Part shown: piece by piece, positions 51,206 through 59,293 of the stretch
Numbering within the stretch: the first letter of the stretch is position 1
Layout: each line of letters begins with the position of its first letter
Source: Aliisedimentitalea scapharcae
GTDB taxonomy: Bacteria; Pseudomonadota; Alphaproteobacteria; Rhodobacterales; Rhodobacteraceae
Assembly (NCBI RefSeq): GCF_045277565.1
Contig: NZ_CP123584.1
Coordinates: 2,790,001-2,854,000 of the forward strand
DNA length: 64,000 bases
Direction of reading: 5' to 3'
The notes under the pieces: generated by a model
Database searches by the model: none
The model's input: only the letters and a program-made list of their open reading frames with translations
What the model was told of the DNA's origin: nothing
Program-made: the position numbers and the translations under genes

Positions 51206-52084
51206 ATGTCCGATCTTCCCAATCTTATCTGGCTGCGTGCCTTCGAAGCTTCGGCCCGGTTGCGCAGTTTTACCGCCGCAGCTGATGAGCTGGGCCTGAC
51301 CCAGGCCGCCGTCAGCCACCAGATCCGCAGTCTCGAAAAGAACTTTGGCGTGACTCTTTTCATCCGGCGGGCCCGGCATCTGGAACTGACCGAAATCGGC
51401 CACGCGTATTACCCATCCATTTCCCAGGCCTTGGATGACATTGCCTATTCAACGCGCGGGCTGATTGGTCCCGGATCCGCGCCGGCCGTTACCTTGCGGG
51501 TGCCGATTTCGACGGCTGTTTTGTGTGTTGCGCCGCGATTGGGCGCTTTTCACGCGACGCATCCCAACATACGGGTCCGGCTGGTCTCGGCCGTCTGGGC
51601 CGACAGCACATCCGATACCGAGGTGGATATTGACGTGCGATTGGGACCATCCAGCTGGTTTGATCGTCGGGCGCATCTGCTGTCGACCGAAACCGTCATC
51701 CCGGTGGCCAGCCCCACCCAGGCCCCACAGCTGACTCGACTGACAGACCTGTTTTCGCAAACCCTGATTCACATACATGGCAACCAGGATCACTGGTTGC
51801 GCCTGTCCAAACACCAGAACATACCCTTGGAGGACCGGAAAACCGCGCTTTTTGTCGACACGACACTGGCCGCGATCGAGCTGGCTGCATCAGGAGCAGG
51901 CGCAGCAATGGTCATGCGGCGATACGCAGAAATGCCGTTTGCGCAAAACCGGCTGGCACAGGTCGGAGCGGCTGAGATCCCCATGGGTCAGGGGCATTAT
52001 CTGATGCCCACCGTTGGCGAGAGACCAAAAACCAACGAAGTCACCCTTGTAAGGGATTGGATCACGTCGGTCTTTGAAGCATGA
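51206..52084 (+). CDS. LysR-family transcriptional regulator (GcvA-like)
   Basis: 292 residues. N-terminal winged helix LIWLRAFEASARLRSFTAAADELGLTQAAVSHQIRSLEKNFGVTLFIRR, followed by the substrate-binding-like effector domain. The subgroup resembles GcvA/AmpR-type regulators. It is divergent from the hydroxyacid dehydrogenase gene, the standard arrangement for LysR control; the shared 110 bp contains an AT-rich stretch (51140-51195). The effector is unknown. Confidence 0.92.
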   Translation: MSDLPNLIWLRAFEASARLRSFTAAADELGLTQAAVSHQIRSLEKNFGVTLFIRRARHLELTEIGHAYYPSISQALDDIAYSTRGLIGPGSAPAVTLRVPISTAVLCVAPRLGAFHATHPNIRVRLVSAVWADSTSDTEVDIDVRLGPSSWFDRRAHLLSTETVIPVASPTQAPQLTRLTDLFSQTLIHIHGNQDHWLRLSKHQNIPLEDRKTALFVDTTLAAIELAASGAGAAMVMRRYAEMPFAQNRLAQVGAAEIPMGQGHYLMPTVGERPKTNEVTLVRDWITSVFEA

Positions 52085-52129
52085 AATACATCTCTTGCGC
52101 CCAGTATTTTCCCCCGATACGGTCACCAC

Positions 52130-53332
52130 ATGGCATGGCCCCAGAACACTCCTCCACACCGCGATGACGATGCCCGCGCCGGGATCGACGTCACCGATGA
52201 TTTCGAACGATTTTCTCAACGCAACGACGTTTTTACCCGGGCGTTCTGGGATGATCGGGTAAAATCCAAACACACCAAAAAATTCTTTTCTTCCTACCGG
52301 ATGGAAGCCGCGCCACGCCGCGGTGACGGGTTCACCCAACGCGACTTTGCCCTGCGCAATGCCGCTTGGCTGATTTCAGACATTGTTTCCAATCGCAAAG
52401 CATCCGAGGGGCTGCGCGAAGGGTTTCAGGCACCGATCCAACCCGACACTCCGGTGGCCTCGGACGCGCTGGAGATCGACGATCCGGCCAAGATGTCGGT
52501 GGAAATCAAACGGATTTCCAAATTCTTTGGTGCCGACCTCTGTGGCATTACAGACTTTGATGAACGCTGGCTCTACAGCGCCCGGGTTGACGCACGCGAT
52601 TTCTCCGAAGCGCCGCATGAACTGCCCCAAGGATTGAATTCCGTCATCGTGCTGGGCCACGAAATGGACAAGGATCTGGTGGCCACCTACCCATCCGCCC
52701 TGGCAGGAGCGGCAACCGGTCGGGAATACAGTCACGAAGCTGCGATCGTGATGCAGCTTGCTGCCTACATTCGAAACCTCGGCTACGAAGCGGTGCCCTC
52801 GATGAACGACACCGGCCTGGTGATTCCCTATGCGGTCAAGGCGGGTCTAGGGGAATACGCCCGCAACCAGATGGTGATAACACCCGAATTCGGACCTCGG
52901 TTGCGGTTTTCAAAAATCTTCACCAATCTGCCGCTTTCTCATGATGTTGCTCAACCGCGTGGCGTAAAGTCCTTTTGTGACATCTGCACCAAATGCGCAG
53001 ACGCCTGCCCGGTCAAGGCGTTGCCCTTTGGTCCCCCAGAGGTGGGCGGGCACAATGTGTCAGCCATCAAAGGCGTCCGAAAATGGACGTCGGACGCTGA
53101 AAAGTGCTTCTCCTTTTGGGCCAAAATGGCCTCGGATTGCGCAATCTGCATGCGGGTTTGCCCTTTTAACCGGGACTATGACCGCCTGCGGGATAGATTA
53201 TGGTTGAAGCTGGCCTTGTCTCCGCTGCGCAAGCTGGCGCTGCGGTTGAGCAAAGGGCATGGAGCCCGGACCAAACCGGGAGACTGGTGGGCTCCGGCCA
53301 ACCGCTCCCCAAAACGCGACCAAGAGTTTTAG
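52130..53332 (+). CDS. Reductive dehalogenase-family iron-sulfur protein (non-respiratory type)
   Basis: 400 residues. The C-terminal half is RdhA/QueG-like: GLGEYARNQMVITPEFGPRLRFSKIFTNLPL is characteristic of reductive dehalogenases. Then come two ferredoxin motifs, CDICTKCADACP and CAICMRVCPFN, the latter with an earlier Cys (EKCFSFW). There is no Tat signal, so it is cytoplasmic, unlike respiratory RdhA. There is also no fused flavodoxin/reductase part as in BhbA. A cobalamin cofactor is expected by family. The substrate may be a halogenated aromatic or something unrelated. It is a lone gene after the LysR regulator. The start lacks a strong ribosome binding site. Confidence 0.82.
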   Translation: MAWPQNTPPHRDDDARAGIDVTDDFERFSQRNDVFTRAFWDDRVKSKHTKKFFSSYRMEAAPRRGDGFTQRDFALRNAAWLISDIVSNRKASEGLREGFQAPIQPDTPVASDALEIDDPAKMSVEIKRISKFFGADLCGITDFDERWLYSARVDARDFSEAPHELPQGLNSVIVLGHEMDKDLVATYPSALAGAATGREYSHEAAIVMQLAAYIRNLGYEAVPSMNDTGLVIPYAVKAGLGEYARNQMVITPEFGPRLRFSKIFTNLPLSHDVAQPRGVKSFCDICTKCADACPVKALPFGPPEVGGHNVSAIKGVRKWTSDAEKCFSFWAKMASDCAICMRVCPFNRDYDRLRDRLWLKLALSPLRKLALRLSKGHGARTKPGDWWAPANRSPKRDQEF

Positions 53333-53370
53333 AAAAAACTCTTGGCAAATTTCTTAGATAAGAAATTTGC
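53320..53370. terminator. Two tandem hairpins between convergent genes
   Basis: CCAAGAGTTTT (53320-53330) pairs with AAAACTCTTGG (53335-53345), including the stop codon of the dehalogenase-like gene. Next, GCAAATTTCTT (53345-53355) pairs with AAGAAATTTGC (53360-53370). Both stems are 11 bp and perfect, and they share one base. The A- and T-rich arms suit termination in both directions. Confidence 0.7.
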
Positions 53371-53397
53371 GCCTGGGACGACCGAAGGCGCGACGGA

Positions 53398-54576
53398 TCA
53401 AACCGCATAGACAATTTCAAGCTGGCTCAGCCCCTTTAACCGATGGGCCCCACAGCTTCGTCCGGGTATCCGCAACCGGGTTCTGAACTGCGAAAACACC
53501 AGCAAAGGTTCGTCCAGGCTGCTGCAAAGCCCTGCCAATCGTGCGACCAAATTCACGTCCCGGCCAATCACCGTGTAATCCAGCCGCATTCCGGCCCCGA
53601 CATTTCCAAAGGCCACCTCGCCAGCATGAAGGGCGATTCCGACGTCGAAGGTGGGTTCTCCGCTGCGCTGTCTCACTCGGGCCAATACTTCCCGGGCCGC
53701 GACCAGCGCACGTTCACAGGCATCCTCTTCGCCGTCCTGGACCCGAAAAATGGCCAGCACACCGTCCCCCATGAATTTCAAGACCTCACCGCCCGCCTCT
53801 TCGACAGGTGGCACAACACAATCAAAATAGGCGTTCAACAGATCGGTGGCCGCGCGGGCGCTCATCTCGGCCGTCAGTTCTGTAAACCTGCGCATGTCGG
53901 CCAACAGGATCACCGCACGGATGTGCATGACGTCGCCGCGATGCACGTCGCCAGACAGGATGCGCCTGTGCGGTTCCTCCCCTACATAGATCCGCAACAC
54001 CTCTTGCATGGAGCGTGAGGTCGCCAGAATATCCTGACAGGCCGCCAGCGCCGGGAAAACCGCGCGCAAGAAGGCCAGATCCGTTTTTGAAAATCCCTCA
54101 GGTGCACGGGTGGCAAAACTGAAAGTGCCGTTGCGCCCCATCTTCATAAAGACAGGGGCCATCACATATTGGGTGTACCCGTCCTGTTTCAGTTCGGCCA
54201 CGATCCCATATCTATCATCTGGCGTTTCCGGCAGCCACAAATCGACCCATTGGCCTGTGCGGTGCACGTCTGCGGCCGGAGAATGCGCATAGCCTTCGCC
54301 GCTATCGTCTGAGTATGGAAACAGAAAACTGCGTGTCCCCTTGCCCAGCTCCCAGAACCGGGCGCTTGCCACGGCTTCGGCATGCAGGAGCGACACAATG
54401 GACGTGGCTCGTTCCAACGGAACCCCTGCGGCGCGGATGCGTTCGGACATGGCAATCAGCACATCATCGGCATCTGCCAGGAGCAGGGCTTCGCCCAGCA
54501 TGAAATCAATCAACTCCAAGGCTGCCACCAACGTGTCAGACGGCAAACTGGCCAGAATTTCCGATGAACGGGTCAT
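53398..54576 (-). CDS. Class III adenylate cyclase with N-terminal sensory domain
   Basis: 392 residues from ATG 54576; ATG 54600 would add 8. An N-terminal region of about 200 residues with no clear domain name (helical, then a GAF-like beta section YGIVAELKQDGYTQYVMAPVFMK) precedes the cyclase domain. Metal-binding Asp residues are in LLADMRRFTELT and KFMGDGVLAIF, the adenine-specifying Lys is in LKFMGDG, and the Asp in DYTVIGRDVNLVARL also fits ATP. It lacks a membrane span, so it is cytoplasmic. Convergent with the dehalogenase-like gene and divergent from pirin. Confidence 0.88.
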   Translation of the reverse strand: MTRSSEILASLPSDTLVAALELIDFMLGEALLLADADDVLIAMSERIRAAGVPLERATSIVSLLHAEAVASARFWELGKGTRSFLFPYSDDSGEGYAHSPAADVHRTGQWVDLWLPETPDDRYGIVAELKQDGYTQYVMAPVFMKMGRNGTFSFATRAPEGFSKTDLAFLRAVFPALAACQDILATSRSMQEVLRIYVGEEPHRRILSGDVHRGDVMHIRAVILLADMRRFTELTAEMSARAATDLLNAYFDCVVPPVEEAGGEVLKFMGDGVLAIFRVQDGEEDACERALVAAREVLARVRQRSGEPTFDVGIALHAGEVAFGNVGAGMRLDYTVIGRDVNLVARLAGLCSSLDEPLLVFSQFRTRLRIPGRSCGAHRLKGLSQLEIVYAV

Positions 54577-54714
54577 GCCTCCAGGATACCCTGATGTCAT
54601 CCAACCCGACAAGGGACCTGTGCAAACCTGCACACAGCCCCTGCCCGCGGGACTGTTGTTTCGGACCAACGCAGCGATACGTATAGAACAACCACAGTCA
54701 CAGGAGACACCACC

Positions 54715-55626
54715 ATGTCCATCCGCCCCGTTCTGGAAACACGCCCGGCCCACCCCACGCTCGAAGGGGCTGGCGTCAAGCTGCACCGCGCGTTCGGCTT
54801 TCAGGATCCGACCGAATTGGATCCCTTCCTGTTGTTTGACGATTTTCGCAATGACCGCCCCGAGGATTTTGCCAAAGGCTTTCCGTGGCACCCCCATCGC
54901 GGCATTGAAACGATCACATATGTGTTGTCAGGCAGCGTCACCCATGAGGATTCTCTAGGCAACACCGGAGCCCTGGGTGCAGGAGACGTTCAGTGGATGA
55001 CTGCTGGTTCCGGAATCATGCACCAGGAAATGCCAACGGCCAGCGCGACCGGCCAGATGCATGGCTTTCAGCTCTGGGGCAATTTACCCGCAGCGCAAAA
55101 AATGACCGACCCGCGGTATCAGGACGTCCAGGCCAAAGAGATTCCGCATGTCATTGATGACGACGGTACATTGGTCAAAATCATCGTGGGATCCTTCTGG
55201 GGCAAGACTGGCCCGGTCGACGGAATCGCGGCCGATCCACAATATTTGGACGTGACCATCCCGGCAGGGGTGCGCAAGACGCTGCCCATCGACACCTATC
55301 GCCGCGCTTTTGCCTATGTGTTCGAAGGGGCCGGTGCCTTTGTCGATGCCGCACGCCCGACCGGTGTGTTGTTGGAAAAGGAAGTCCTGGGGCAAGAGCT
55401 CAACATCCGAGACATGTCCGGGAACCGCACATTGGTGCGATTTGGCAGCGGGGATGAGATCACTGTTCAGGCCGGACCAGAGGGGGTGCGGTTTCTGCTG
55501 ATCACCGGTGCCCCGATCCAGGAACCTGTGGCCTGGCACGGCCCCATCGTGATGAACACCCGCGACGAATTGAAGACTGCCATGCAGGACTTGCGCAATG
55601 GGACTTTTATCAAGGCTGCTCACTGA
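54715..55626 (+). CDS. Pirin family protein
   Basis: 303 residues. Double cupin fold. The metal-binding motif is FPWHPHRGIETITYVLSGSVTHEDSLGN, with further ligands in SGIMHQEMP; GFQLWGNLP follows. Bacterial pirins have quercetinase or regulatory functions, and which applies here is unknown. A good ribosome binding site (CAGGAGA) precedes the ATG. It is convergent with a TetR gene (21 bp gap). A GC-rich hairpin spans 55634-55658. Confidence 0.93.
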   Translation: MSIRPVLETRPAHPTLEGAGVKLHRAFGFQDPTELDPFLLFDDFRNDRPEDFAKGFPWHPHRGIETITYVLSGSVTHEDSLGNTGALGAGDVQWMTAGSGIMHQEMPTASATGQMHGFQLWGNLPAAQKMTDPRYQDVQAKEIPHVIDDDGTLVKIIVGSFWGKTGPVDGIAADPQYLDVTIPAGVRKTLPIDTYRRAFAYVFEGAGAFVDAARPTGVLLEKEVLGQELNIRDMSGNRTLVRFGSGDEITVQAGPEGVRFLLITGAPIQEPVAWHGPIVMNTRDELKTAMQDLRNGTFIKAAH

Positions 55627-55647
55627 ACCCAGGTGCGCCCCGGACGT

Positions 55648-56238
55648 TCAGTTCGGGGCGACCACCTTGTGCACCATGTCCCAATAGATCGCTTCGACCT
55701 GATCCAGCGACAAACGCCCGCCCGCCCGATACCAGGTATTGACCCCGTTCAGCATCGCGATCACCGCCAAGGTGGCGATTTTTGTGTCGGGCACATGGAA
55801 CACACCCTGATCGACCCCCGCCTTCAGGATCATCTCCAGCGCGTCTTCATATTGACCACGCAGGGTTTCGATTTCTGTGAAATTCTCCGGCGACAGGTTG
55901 CGCAGCTCCATATAGGCGATGAACACCGCATCGGCGCGTTCCAAATGGAACCGGATGTGAAACCCCGTGAACACGCGCAGTTGCTCCATCGCATCTACCG
56001 GCAGATCCTGACCGCGCCACGTGGCAAGAAGGTCCTGCATGTGGCCCCGCATCAGCCCAAACAACATGCTTTGTTTGTCGGGCGTGTAATTGTACAACGC
56101 GCCCGCTTGCACACCGACCTCTTTGGCGATCTGGCGCATGGATACCGCAGCATAGCCATGCTGAGCAAACAACCTGAGCGCCGCTGTCTGGATACGCGGT
56201 CCGGTGATATCGGAATGGGAACCTTGGGTACGTGCCAT
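55648..56238 (-). CDS. TetR/AcrR-family transcriptional regulator
   Basis: 196 residues. The N-terminal helix-turn-helix is RIQTAALRLFAQHGYAAVSMRQIAKEVGVQAGALYNYTPDKQSMLFGLM; the C-terminal ligand domain belongs to the group with TetR_C_33-like sequence (KVVAPN end). It is divergent from a small lipoprotein gene, and an 18 bp palindrome lies between the two starts. The ligand and other targets are unknown. Confidence 0.92.
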   Translation of the reverse strand: MARTQGSHSDITGPRIQTAALRLFAQHGYAAVSMRQIAKEVGVQAGALYNYTPDKQSMLFGLMRGHMQDLLATWRGQDLPVDAMEQLRVFTGFHIRFHLERADAVFIAYMELRNLSPENFTEIETLRGQYEDALEMILKAGVDQGVFHVPDTKIATLAVIAMLNGVNTWYRAGGRLSLDQVEAIYWDMVHKVVAPN

Positions 56239-56250
56239 GGCGTCACGCTA

Positions 56251-56268
56251 TCTGAACAGATGTTCAGA
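56251..56268. promoter_or_regulatory. Palindromic TetR-type operator
   Basis: TCTGAACA-GA-TGTTCAGA is a perfect 8-2-8 inverted repeat 13 bp upstream of the TetR-family start, and so the probable binding site for autorepression. It also lies 70 bp upstream of the lipoprotein gene. Confidence 0.72.
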
Positions 56269-56337
56269 AAAAACCCCTGCTTGCGCCTTTTGTCTCAAAA
56301 GGGCATCAAGATCCCGAGAAACGAGGAAACAAACGTC

Positions 56338-56598
56338 ATGCATTCTGGTCGCCTGCCCGCCACTTTGGTGCTTGCCTGCACTGTTGCCATGATCGGATGC
56401 ACCCGCGTGCCCGAAATCGAAGAACGGGTTTCCGACGACATGAGAAATGCCGATTATCCTGAATTGGTGACACTGGACAGCGCGCTGGAAACGCTTCCGC
56501 GCCCAAATCAGGCCGGGCAGGAATTGGAACAGGCTCTAGCGGCACGCAGTGCCCGATTACAGCGACGCGCCGATCAGCTGCGCAGCACGACCCAATAA
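56338..56598 (+). CDS. Small lipoprotein
   Basis: 86 residues from ATG 56338, with GAGGA 12 nt upstream. Lipoprotein signal with lipobox AMIGC (Cys at residue 21), then a charged helical mature part (RVPEIEERVSDDMRNADYPELVTLDSALETLP...ARLQRRADQLR) that looks coiled-coil. The function is unknown. Its position opposite the TetR gene suggests control by that regulator. Confidence 0.76.
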   Translation: MHSGRLPATLVLACTVAMIGCTRVPEIEERVSDDMRNADYPELVTLDSALETLPRPNQAGQELEQALAARSARLQRRADQLRSTTQ

Positions 56599-56776
56599 AC
56601 GCCTGATGATCTCCCGTTGACTTCTTATGGCCACGGTTGCTGAAAAATCGCGGTTTCCCACCCCCTGCCCCGACCCGCGACGTTGCACCCATGCGTCGAA
56701 CCCGCTAAGGCGGTTCCAAGACCCGGTTCAGGCCGAATACGGTCCCCTAATCAACTACTCATAAGGACTTTCCACC

Positions 56777-58063
56777 ATGTCTCAGCCCCTTCGTCTTGGT
56801 ATTGCAGGTTTGGGCACGGTCGGCGTCGGCGTCGTCAAGATTGTCCGCCGTCAGGCTGCCATGCTGGAGGCCCGAACTGGCCGGTCCGTTCAAATTGTGG
56901 CGGTGAGCGCCCGCGACGCCTCCAAGGACCGCGGTGTGGGTCTGGGCGGATATGCCTGGGAAACCGACCCGGTCGCACTGGCCAAACGTGATGACATCGA
57001 CGTGTTCGTCGAACTGATGGGGGGCCACGAAGGCGCGGCCAAGGACGCGACCGAGGCCGCATTGGCAACTGGCAAGGATGTGGTCACCGCCAACAAGGCG
57101 TTGCTGGCCCATCATGGCCAGGCGTTGGCCGAACAGGCCGAAGCTGCTGGCCGGGTGATCCGGTTCGAAGCCGCCGTCGCCGGTGGCATCCCTGTGATCA
57201 AATCCCTGACCGAAGGGCTGGCAGGGAACGAAATAACCCGCGTCATGGGCGTGATGAATGGCACCTGCAACTATATCCTCACCCGGATGCAGGACGCGGG
57301 GCTGCCCTATGACGACGTATTCGAAGAAGCCAACCAACTGGGCTATCTCGAAGCCGATCCGACACTGGACGTTGGCGGCATTGACGCAGGGCACAAGCTG
57401 TCGCTGCTATCGTCGATCGCATTTGGTGCCAAGGTGAACTTTGACGGGGTCGAGCTGGAAGGCATCCAGAGGATTTCGATCGAAGACATCGACCAGGCTG
57501 CCAGCATGGGTTTCAAGATCAAACTGCTGGGCGTGGCGCAGTTGTCGGGCCGTGGCCTGGAACAGCGCATGTCGCCATGTCTGGTGCCCGCCGACAGCCC
57601 ACTGGGTCAGCTGAAGGGCGGCACCAACATGGTGGTGATCGAAGGCGACGCAGTGGAACAGATTGTTCTACGCGGACCCGGTGCCGGCGAGGGCCCCACG
57701 GCCAGCGCCGTGATGGGTGACATCTGCGACCTTGCGCGCGGGTTTCGGGTCGCGACCTTTGGTCAGCCCGCCGAAACGCTCAAGGACATCGAAGCTGCCA
57801 GTTCGAACTCCCCTGCTCCCTATTATGTCCGTCTGCTGCTCGAAGATCGCCCCGGTGCCATGGCCAAAGTCGCCACCGCCCTGGGGGATGCAGGTGTCAG
57901 CATCGACCGGATGCGTCAGACCCAACACGACGACCAGCAGGCCCCTGTGATCATCGTCACCCACAAGACCCAACGTCGCGATCTGGACGCGGCGCTGGAA
58001 GCCATGCACGGCACCGGCGTCATGGCCGGGGACCCTGTGGCCCTGCGGATCGAAACCGTCTGA
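56777..58063 (+). CDS. hom: Homoserine dehydrogenase
   Basis: 428 residues. It reduces aspartate semialdehyde to homoserine for Met and Thr synthesis. It has the NAD(P) motif IAGLGTVGVGVVKI, substrate and catalytic blocks (GVMNGTCNYILTRMQ, LGYLEADPTLDVGGIDAGHKLSLLSSIAFG with catalytic Asp/Lys) and a C-terminal ACT domain (YYVRLLLEDRPGAMAKVATALGDAGVSIDRM) for feedback control. Its length is normal. The 180 bp upstream contains a CGACG/CGTCG hairpin but no riboswitch I can confirm. Confidence 0.97.
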   Translation: MSQPLRLGIAGLGTVGVGVVKIVRRQAAMLEARTGRSVQIVAVSARDASKDRGVGLGGYAWETDPVALAKRDDIDVFVELMGGHEGAAKDATEAALATGKDVVTANKALLAHHGQALAEQAEAAGRVIRFEAAVAGGIPVIKSLTEGLAGNEITRVMGVMNGTCNYILTRMQDAGLPYDDVFEEANQLGYLEADPTLDVGGIDAGHKLSLLSSIAFGAKVNFDGVELEGIQRISIEDIDQAASMGFKIKLLGVAQLSGRGLEQRMSPCLVPADSPLGQLKGGTNMVVIEGDAVEQIVLRGPGAGEGPTASAVMGDICDLARGFRVATFGQPAETLKDIEAASSNSPAPYYVRLLLEDRPGAMAKVATALGDAGVSIDRMRQTQHDDQQAPVIIVTHKTQRRDLDAALEAMHGTGVMAGDPVALRIETV

Positions 58064-58076
58064 CCGCGCAATATTC

Positions 58077-58104
58077 CCTGTGGCAGGCTGGTTTCTGCCA
58101 CAGG
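58077..58104 (+). terminator. Hairpin after hom
   Basis: CCTGTGGCAG (58077-58086) and CTGCCACAGG (58095-58104) form a perfect 10 bp stem 14 bp after the hom stop. A T-run is lacking, so it may be a weak terminator or an mRNA-stabilising end. Confidence 0.6.
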
Positions 58105-58209
58105 AACCGTCATTTCACCGCGTGAACCATCAGTTTTGCGCAAACATGCTTGAGAATCCCGGCCCGCTTGCGCTAGAGGGGCTGGAACCCAATCTGCAAG
58201 GACTTTTCT

Positions 58210-59172
58210 ATGTCTCCCCAAGCCGAATTTCATGACCGCATGCTTTCCCTTGGCCTGGCCCGTGTGGCTGAACAGGCTGCCCTGGCATCTGCCAAACTGG
58301 TGGGGCGTGGAGACGAGAAAGCCGCCGATCAGGCCGCGGTCAACGCCATGCGCGAACAGTTGAACCTGCTGGACATCGCAGGAGTCGTGGTCATCGGCGA
58401 AGGCGAACGGGACGAAGCACCGATGCTGTTCATCGGCGAAGAAGTGGGCACCGGCAACGGTCCCGGCGTCGATATCGCCCTGGACCCGTTGGAAGGCACC
58501 ACGCTGACCGCCAAGGACATGCCCAATGCGCTGACCGTCATCGCCATGGGCCCACGCGGGTCGATGTTGCACGCGCCGGACACCTATATGGACAAACTGG
58601 CCATCGGCCCCGGTTATGCCGACGGCGTCGTATCCCTGGACATGACGCCCGCCGAACGGGTTCAGGCGCTGGCGGCTGCCAAGGGTTGTGACGCCTCGGA
58701 CATCACCGTCTGTATTCTGGAACGCCCCCGCCACGAAGAAATGATCGCCGAAGTGCGCTCTACGGGTGCCGCAATCCGCCTGATCACCGATGGCGACGTC
58801 GCAGGCGTCATGCACTGCGCCGAAAGCGATGTGACCGGCATCGACATGTACATGGGCCAAGGCGGCGCACCTGAAGGTGTTCTGGCCGCGGCAGCGCTGA
58901 AATGCATGGGCGGGCAGATCTATTGCCGCCTGGTGTTCCGCAATGACGACGAACGCGGCCGTGCCGCCAAGGCCGGGATCACCGACCTGGACCGGATTTA
59001 TTCGCGCGACGAAATGGTCACCCAAGATGTGATCTTTGCCGCGACCGGTGTCACCGGCGGTACCTTGGTGCCTGGCATCAAACGCGAACCCGGATGGGTG
59101 GAAACCACCACATTGCTGATGCGTTCAAAAACCGGATCCGTGCGTCGCATGAGCTATCGCACACCGGTTTGA
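58210..59172 (+). CDS. glpX: Class II fructose-1,6-bisphosphatase
   Basis: 320 residues. It dephosphorylates fructose 1,6-bisphosphate in gluconeogenesis, and sedoheptulose bisphosphate in some organisms. Li+-sensitive phosphatase motifs: GEGERDEAPML, DIALDPLEGTTLTAKDMPNALTVIA and ITDGDVAGVM. Full length, with AAGGA about 10 nt upstream. It lies between hom and recJ, an order seen widely in Rhodobacteraceae. Confidence 0.97.
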   Translation: MSPQAEFHDRMLSLGLARVAEQAALASAKLVGRGDEKAADQAAVNAMREQLNLLDIAGVVVIGEGERDEAPMLFIGEEVGTGNGPGVDIALDPLEGTTLTAKDMPNALTVIAMGPRGSMLHAPDTYMDKLAIGPGYADGVVSLDMTPAERVQALAAAKGCDASDITVCILERPRHEEMIAEVRSTGAAIRLITDGDVAGVMHCAESDVTGIDMYMGQGGAPEGVLAAAALKCMGGQIYCRLVFRNDDERGRAAKAGITDLDRIYSRDEMVTQDVIFAATGVTGGTLVPGIKREPGWVETTTLLMRSKTGSVRRMSYRTPV

Positions 59173-59239
59173 TCCCTGATCACGCGGGAAAGCGGCTTGC
59201 GCCGCTGCCTCTGGCAGGGATATTTTTGGCCAGATGAAG

Positions 59240-59270
59240 GGTCGGATCCGCGAGAGGGTCCGGCCTTTTT
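59240..59270 (+). terminator. Intrinsic terminator between glpX and recJ
   Basis: GGTCGGATCC (59240-59249) pairs with GGGTCCGGCC (59256-59265) with two G-T pairs and a GCGAGA loop, followed by TTTTT. It lies upstream of the recJ ATG at 59294 and inside the longer open frame from 59234, supporting the later start. Confidence 0.82.
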
Positions 59271-59293
59271 ACGATGCGGATGGGGGAGCAGGC

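Noticed and set aside
56599..56776. Possible SAM riboswitch upstream of hom
   Set aside because: A CGACG/CGTCG hairpin and a GCTAAGG string exist, but the SAM-II or SAM-V core motifs cannot be assembled.
59234..59293. Longer recJ start
   Set aside because: It would include the glpX terminator; the later ATG has a ribosome binding site.
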